From Cyanobacteria bacterium SBLK (GTDB lineage Bacteria; Cyanobacteriota; Cyanobacteriia; Cyanobacteriales; Spirulinaceae): a stretch of 55,296 nucleotides of DNA. The position numbers were made by a program, and so were the translations under genes. Under the pieces are notes generated by a model. That model did not search any database. It was not told the origin of the DNA and saw nothing but the letters and a program-made list of their open reading frames with translations. The stretch is from assembly GCA_017746715.1 (NCBI GenBank), contig JAGHZQ010000063.1, forward strand, positions 1 to 55,296, written 5' to 3'. Positions 52,001 through 55,296 of this stretch are shown in pieces (within the stretch, counting starts at the first letter, position 1; each line of letters begins with the position of its first letter).

Positions 52001-53641
52001 GCGAATTTCATCACCATTAGCAGCATTGGTTATCGTATTTCTTAATGCTCCCATCCCGCTATCGGCACTACTCGTTACTGTTAAAATATTTAAGGTATCT
52101 GTATAAGCATCCAAGGCTGAATCGGTAAAAGCAATATTAGCTTCAATTGTACCGATTTGTTTTTCTAAAATCCAATTGCCTCCTACTTCATTATTTCCTG
52201 TCAAATTTGTCGATGCCGCTACATCTGCTCCTGTTTCTCGGGCTATATTATTCAACAAAACATCTCCTACATCTCCTAATGCTGTAAAACAACTATAGAG
52301 TAATATATCCGCATTCGCCCCTAATGCACTTCTCCAATTGGCAAAATCTTCTCGATACTCTGTAAAGTCATTCCCACTCACAAACGCATTTCCCAACCAA
52401 AAATTCCCGGTATTTCCTTCTGATATGATATGAATCTCATCCACTTTTTTTCCCTCTATTTCTAGGTGAGATAACTCTTCCCCAATAACCGCAATCCCAT
52501 TTTCTTCTCGCGCGATCGCAATGCTTCTCGTCCCCGATTTTCCGCCATACAGTAACGTCTGATAATCCGATACTGTTGCATCGATAAAAACCGAAGCGAG
52601 AGGCTCTTCTCTCGTTCGAGAAAATAATGTTACGCTCTTGGCACTATCTAATCCTTCTCCGCGAATTAAGGGGACTTCGCTAGGGAGAATCTGGATTTCA
52701 TTGGCTGCCAAATGTACGTCTTTTCCTGTTATTTGTCCGGCAATCGATATATCTCCTAAATTGAGAGAAAATGATGCGATCGCTTCCTCTTGCTCTAAAG
52801 AAATTACCTCTCTCACTTCTGGTGTCGTTAACAATTCTGGCAGCTTCAAAGGATTGAATCCCGTTGCGATCGCTTCTGTTGGGACTTCTAAACTTAAAAG
52901 ACTCCCTTCATGGGAAATTTTCACCCAATTCGTTCCCGGAATTGCTGCAATAATAATATTACCTCCTTCTGTAGAAATTGTCCCCAAATTGATAATGCTA
53001 CCGGCTAATAAGTTAATATTATTGCCTGCATTCGCGGCTAAATTTCCGGCATTAACGATCGGAGCGGGTTGAGAGGTATCAAAAGCAAATCGAGAAGGCA
53101 TTCCCAGTAAAGACTGATAATCATTTTCTCCCCATGCCTGAAACCAATTTCCATCCTCGAATCCGATTCCTGTAGCCGTCGTTGCAAAAAAGTCTCCAGA
53201 AACGTTTAAACTGGCTCCAGACCCGAAAATAATTCCCGCCGGGTTCATCAAATAAAGATGAGAGTTTCCTCCCGTAACTTGAATTAAACCGTTAATAATA
53301 GAAGGATCGCCGCCATTAACGCGAGCGAGAATATTTTCGATATTGGGTTGAGCAAGAAAGTTAGCAATTTCTGCCGCATTTAAACCAAAGCGTTCAAAAC
53401 TGTGAAACAAATTAACGCTATCGAGCGATCTCCTGCCGCCGCTAATATTATAATTCGTTCCGTCGATCGTTACCTTCGTTTCTGTATTATCCCTTGCGGG
53501 CACGATGGAATTAGCGAGAACGAATTTATCGATCTCTTGCCAAGAAAGCCAACCCATGAGAGATAAAAATAATACCCAAAAACTGTAGCGATACGAATGA
53601 AACAACATAAATTTATCGCATAAAATATATTTTTCTCTCAC
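49040..53641 (-). CDS. Giant exported protein: TPS, DUF4347, beta-helix, CHAT
   Basis: 1533 residues. A signal-type N-terminus (YSFWVLFLSLMGWLSW), then the haemagglutinin/TPS domain (about 45-200; SIINGLIQVTGGNSHLYLMNPAGIIFG), a DUF4347 domain (about 340-510), a right-handed beta-helix of NSTISGN-type repeats (about 560-850), a DUF11-like domain (about 900-1010) and a C-terminal CHAT domain (about 1180-1533). CHAT residues are intact (HLGTHGEF, VLSACRTALG). In DUF4347 the usual SHG histidine is Glu (IISEGNTG) while the Cys remains (LLYSCFTALG). It is probably secreted by a two-partner system; no TpsB partner is in the window. Confidence 0.9.
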   Translation of the reverse strand: MREKYILCDKFMLFHSYRYSFWVLFLSLMGWLSWQEIDKFVLANSIVPARDNTETKVTIDGTNYNISGGRRSLDSVNLFHSFERFGLNAAEIANFLAQPNIENILARVNGGDPSIINGLIQVTGGNSHLYLMNPAGIIFGSGASLNVSGDFFATTATGIGFEDGNWFQAWGENDYQSLLGMPSRFAFDTSQPAPIVNAGNLAANAGNNINLLAGSIINLGTISTEGGNIIIAAIPGTNWVKISHEGSLLSLEVPTEAIATGFNPLKLPELLTTPEVREVISLEQEEAIASFSLNLGDISIAGQITGKDVHLAANEIQILPSEVPLIRGEGLDSAKSVTLFSRTREEPLASVFIDATVSDYQTLLYGGKSGTRSIAIAREENGIAVIGEELSHLEIEGKKVDEIHIISEGNTGNFWLGNAFVSGNDFTEYREDFANWRSALGANADILLYSCFTALGDVGDVLLNNIARETGADVAASTNLTGNNEVGGNWILEKQIGTIEANIAFTDSALDAYTDTLNILTVTSSADSGMGALRNTITNAANGDEIRFSTNMTIFLNSELSINNQTLIIDGTTNNIILDGQSSDRIFFIDNNSSVTLNNLTIQNGRLGANGGAGIYVKDSTLTINDSIITNNSAVDDGGGIFIKDSIATINNSTISGNTISGSNLHGGGIASQNSTLTVESSTISGNVAIGGGVSGAGISLRQTDAAIDNSTISGNSAGGNGGGIFMDKGTVILENSTISQNSSNSDGGGIRLDKENFVTIENVTISGNSAKINGGGVDFDSKNEDLSLSIVNTTIFENRAGGEGGGIYMQNSGGGSAEVSVLNSIIAGNSAGNSTTNDTIDDNNIAIADLGYNLIGVDGTGDFTNNNTRVGVSTTDLNLSPLGNYGGLTQTHALLPGSIAIDAGTSLDAPSVDQRAFSREIIDIGAFEVNADLEVILSVDSGGILIEDTVTATLDLINHGPDAVGDIHLQLSFPNEIQLQNFILSMGSYNPSTGIWIVGELDGNYNTISADTSATLDLSFEVPINLSLSLDFTANILSFNGEELDSSNNSSIANQTSPSLVNCLPICYPDNLLNSISAIDTLANYQTLISNRNLGLSLLDTGVEQFEQSMTEEFSNYLDLKKIDTTSLSEIQEILQNIAQKTGTKPSIIYVMFAPAVLSQNPSEMLLASSESLPSGDRNWESPQPANTSDSDILQVFLVTANGEVVMQQLPEATRERVMKQAGEFRNTVTNVRRPQAFLTPSRQFYQWIIAPLERELEAREIDNIAFILHAGLRSLPMAALHDGEAFLIERYSMGLMPSISLTDTTHKNIKETQVLAMGASEFSEQDALPAVPVELDIIGQFWQGDVFLNEEFTVEQLKGQRQQTAYGIVHLGTHGEFRAGKSDRSYILFGDRQVSLDRMRELNFHNPTTELLVLSACRTALGDVEAELGFAGLAVAAGVKSALGSLWNVNDAGTLALMGTFYSRLRDVPIKVGALRQAQLAMLRGETYLKDGSIAIADTSIPLTPELVELGDRSFSHPYYWSGFTLIGSPW

Positions 53642-53674
53642 TGTAGCTTTATTGAGTTAAAATTGTCAATATCT

Positions 53675-54187
53675 TTAGGTATTTTCTTTCGATTCTACTA
53701 TTTCAATATTTTCTGACTGAAATTTTCGCTCTCGATCGAGTTGCCAACTTTTCACGTCTGTGAATTGTTCCTCAGTTAAAGAAATAATAAGATATGAATA
53801 ATCCGGCCAGGCGATCGCGCGATCGAATTCAGAAGGAATGGCCGGAGCATCAGGGTGAGAATGATAGAATCCCAATACGATTGCCTTTCGGTTTCTCGCT
53901 TCTTTTTGCGCGTGTAAAATATCTTCGGGAGCAATAAAAAAGTTTCTTTCTTTTTGACTGCTGCGACTGGGGATATCAACAATTTGTGGTAAATCTTTTG
54001 CTAATTCTTCATTCCAAATGTTTTGCACGGGCATAATATCGAGAACGAGCTTGCGATCGCTCGTGAGAGTCCGTGTCGTATCGTGAGTAATTGTGCCTAG
54101 AATAATTCCGCAGCATTCTTCCGGATATGTTTTTTCTGCATGGCGGATAAGCAAATTGAACTGTTTTGAATCAAGCTGAATAGACAT
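53675..54187 (-). CDS. JAMM/MPN metallopeptidase
   Basis: 170 residues. The JAMM zinc motif is complete: E near 23-24, H109 and H111 with S119 and D122 in HSHPDAPAIPSEFD. The N-terminal EECCGIILG is also family-typical. Bacterial homologues cleave isopeptide or ubiquitin-like tails in sulphur-carrier or cofactor pathways, or process small peptides. No ThiS/MoaD-like or E1-like gene is adjacent, so the substrate is open. It is 33 bp from the giant gene, same strand, upstream of it. Confidence 0.9.
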   Translation of the reverse strand: MSIQLDSKQFNLLIRHAEKTYPEECCGIILGTITHDTTRTLTSDRKLVLDIMPVQNIWNEELAKDLPQIVDIPSRSSQKERNFFIAPEDILHAQKEARNRKAIVLGFYHSHPDAPAIPSEFDRAIAWPDYSYLIISLTEEQFTDVKSWQLDRERKFQSENIEIVESKENT

Positions 54188-54323
54188 TAAAACTCCTAAA
54201 AAGGCAGCATTATTAAAAATAAATTATTTTTTGAGAAACCAAAATAAGAGACTGGGCGTCCCCTAATAAGTAGGCTAAGATCGAAAAATCTGGTTTGGTC
54301 GGAACAATTTTAGACGTTTCATT

Positions 54324-55217
54324 ATGGCACTGCAAAAAATCCTAATTCCTTTGTCTATTTTAACGATTGCGGGTATGTTGAAAATCTCTGCAACTTCTCG
54401 CGAATTACATTGGCAGTCTTTGAGCAAAATTCTACCGAGTTTCAGTCAGTCTAGTTTAATACAATCTGAGGAGATGCGATCGCTAACCCAAACCATTGCT
54501 CATATTCAACCCGAAAATAATTTAGAGAATCATTTAAATCATAATTTACCCGCTCGTAACCTGATGGCACAAAATCCCAGCATTCCTCTCGATGGCAGTC
54601 CCGTTTACGTCCAAAAACAAGGACAATGGCTGGAGGCAATTCTCACGGGTTGGCGCTGGCACAGTTCCACTGGAGAAGAATATAGCGTTTCTTATGTTGC
54701 CAATGGTTCGACAGAAGCAGGGGTGAGTCGCGATCGCATTTTGACTCTAGAAGAAGCAAAACAGCGCGGCATTGCCACCAACGTTTACGATCTTGCCAGT
54801 CAAACCGGAATCGAGCAAATGGTTAACGCGCATAATAAATGGCGAGATACGGTCAATGTTCCCCATTTACAATGGTCGCCAGCATTGGCAAATTACGCGC
54901 AAGAATGGGCAAATAAGCTATTGCGAGAAAATAAGTTCGAGCACCGCCAAAATCTACCTTACGGGGAAAATCTCGCCTCTGCTTCGGGACAACAATTAAG
55001 TCCGGAACGAGTGGTGGATATGTGGGGAAATGAAGTGCAAGATTATAACTATAATAATAATAGCTGCCGACCCGGTAAAATGTGCGGTCATTATACTCAA
55101 GTGGTCTGGGACAGCACTCGAGAAGTCGGTTGTGCTGTTGCCAGAAATAATCGTCGCGAGGTTTGGGTTTGCAACTACAATCCTCCCGGAAATATCATCG
55201 GACGCAAACCCTATTAA
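54324..55217 (+). CDS. Secreted CAP/SCP-domain protein
   Basis: 297 residues. A hydrophobic N-terminus (ILIPLSILTIAGML) suggests export. A small beta-rich module (about 90-155) precedes the CAP domain (about 160-297), with MVNAHNKWRDTVNVPHLQWSP, YGENLA, NSCRPGKMCGHYTQVVW and GCAVA, then WVCNYNPPGN. The CAP motifs and cysteines are those of eukaryote-like PR-1 proteins, here in a bacterium. Function unknown; it may bind lipids or act outside the cell. Divergent from the JAMM gene. Confidence 0.9.
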   Translation: MALQKILIPLSILTIAGMLKISATSRELHWQSLSKILPSFSQSSLIQSEEMRSLTQTIAHIQPENNLENHLNHNLPARNLMAQNPSIPLDGSPVYVQKQGQWLEAILTGWRWHSSTGEEYSVSYVANGSTEAGVSRDRILTLEEAKQRGIATNVYDLASQTGIEQMVNAHNKWRDTVNVPHLQWSPALANYAQEWANKLLRENKFEHRQNLPYGENLASASGQQLSPERVVDMWGNEVQDYNYNNNSCRPGKMCGHYTQVVWDSTREVGCAVARNNRREVWVCNYNPPGNIIGRKPY

Positions 55218-55296
55218 GAGATTTATTATTGGCGCATCGCTTCACTGCAATTTTTGCATATTGAAGCGATCGCCATAACAACCCATCGAAGATTTA
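55218..55296. other. Downstream end of the window
   Basis: About 80 bp with one GCGATCGC site; no gene seen. Confidence 0.5.

Overview
The window is cyanobacterial. Evidence: the octamer GCGATCGC (HIP1) occurs throughout on both strands; NdhM, the DUF3038/DUF4335 pair, XisH/XisI, Uma2 nucleases, TPR-CHAT and haemagglutinin-CHAT proteins are all present; and the intergenic repeats (ATTCAAA heptads, G-rich TAAGGGGGG blocks, a palindrome around GTTGCATGCAAC) are of cyanobacterial type. A large signalling complement and several multi-domain proteins suggest a filamentous or mat-forming species. No rRNA, tRNA or CRISPR array was seen.

Layout. 1-3.5 kb: a TPR protein cut by the window edge, coupled to an AAA-type ATPase, then a small coiled-coil protein and a Uma2 nuclease. 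3.8-13.5 kb: a seven-gene chemosensory operon on the minus strand whose proteins match the Wsp pathway one for one (WspB, C, A, D, E, F). Its last gene has a WspR-type receiver joined to a histidine kinase instead of a GGDEF domain. 13.7-22 kb: DUF3038/DUF4335, a redoxin, a lysine 2,3-aminomutase, a ParA-like ATPase, a two-domain class III cyclase, a tnpB remnant and a retropepsin-like protease. 22.1-32.4 kb: a minus-strand signalling run (response regulator, three histidine kinases, an ABC1/UbiB-like kinase, a membrane protein). 32.5-35.9 kb: NdhM, a small membrane protein, a methyltransferase, an HD hydrolase, a MAPEG protein and xisHI with a frameshift. 36-41.2 kb: exopolysaccharide-type genes (sugar transferase, GT4, epimerase) and biotin genes (bioB, bioY). 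41.2-55.3 kb: an accessory region with a DUF4269 protein, a helical membrane protein, a short HTH protein, a TPR-CHAT protease, a broken parDE pair, a second Uma2, a 1533-residue TPS/DUF4347/beta-helix/CHAT protein, a JAMM peptidase and a CAP-domain protein.

How they fit together. The Wsp-like array should sense a surface or envelope cue through its CHASE3-like receptor. CheR and CheB would set adaptation, and a CheA-REC hybrid would phosphorylate the WspR-type receiver. Here that switches a histidine kinase domain, so the output is probably a further phosphorelay rather than direct c-di-GMP synthesis. Two proteins carry caspase-like CHAT domains, and one sits beside a possible membrane effector.

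A second theme is repeats inside genes. At least five sites in otherwise intact genes carry in-frame copies of repeat types also seen between genes, mostly in inter-domain linkers. A 23-bp insertion with a 5-bp target duplication has broken a parE toxin. Several other genes are decayed: tnpB with an internal deletion, xisH with a one-base frameshift, a 5'-truncated DUF4351 gene and an 81-bp glycosyltransferase fragment.
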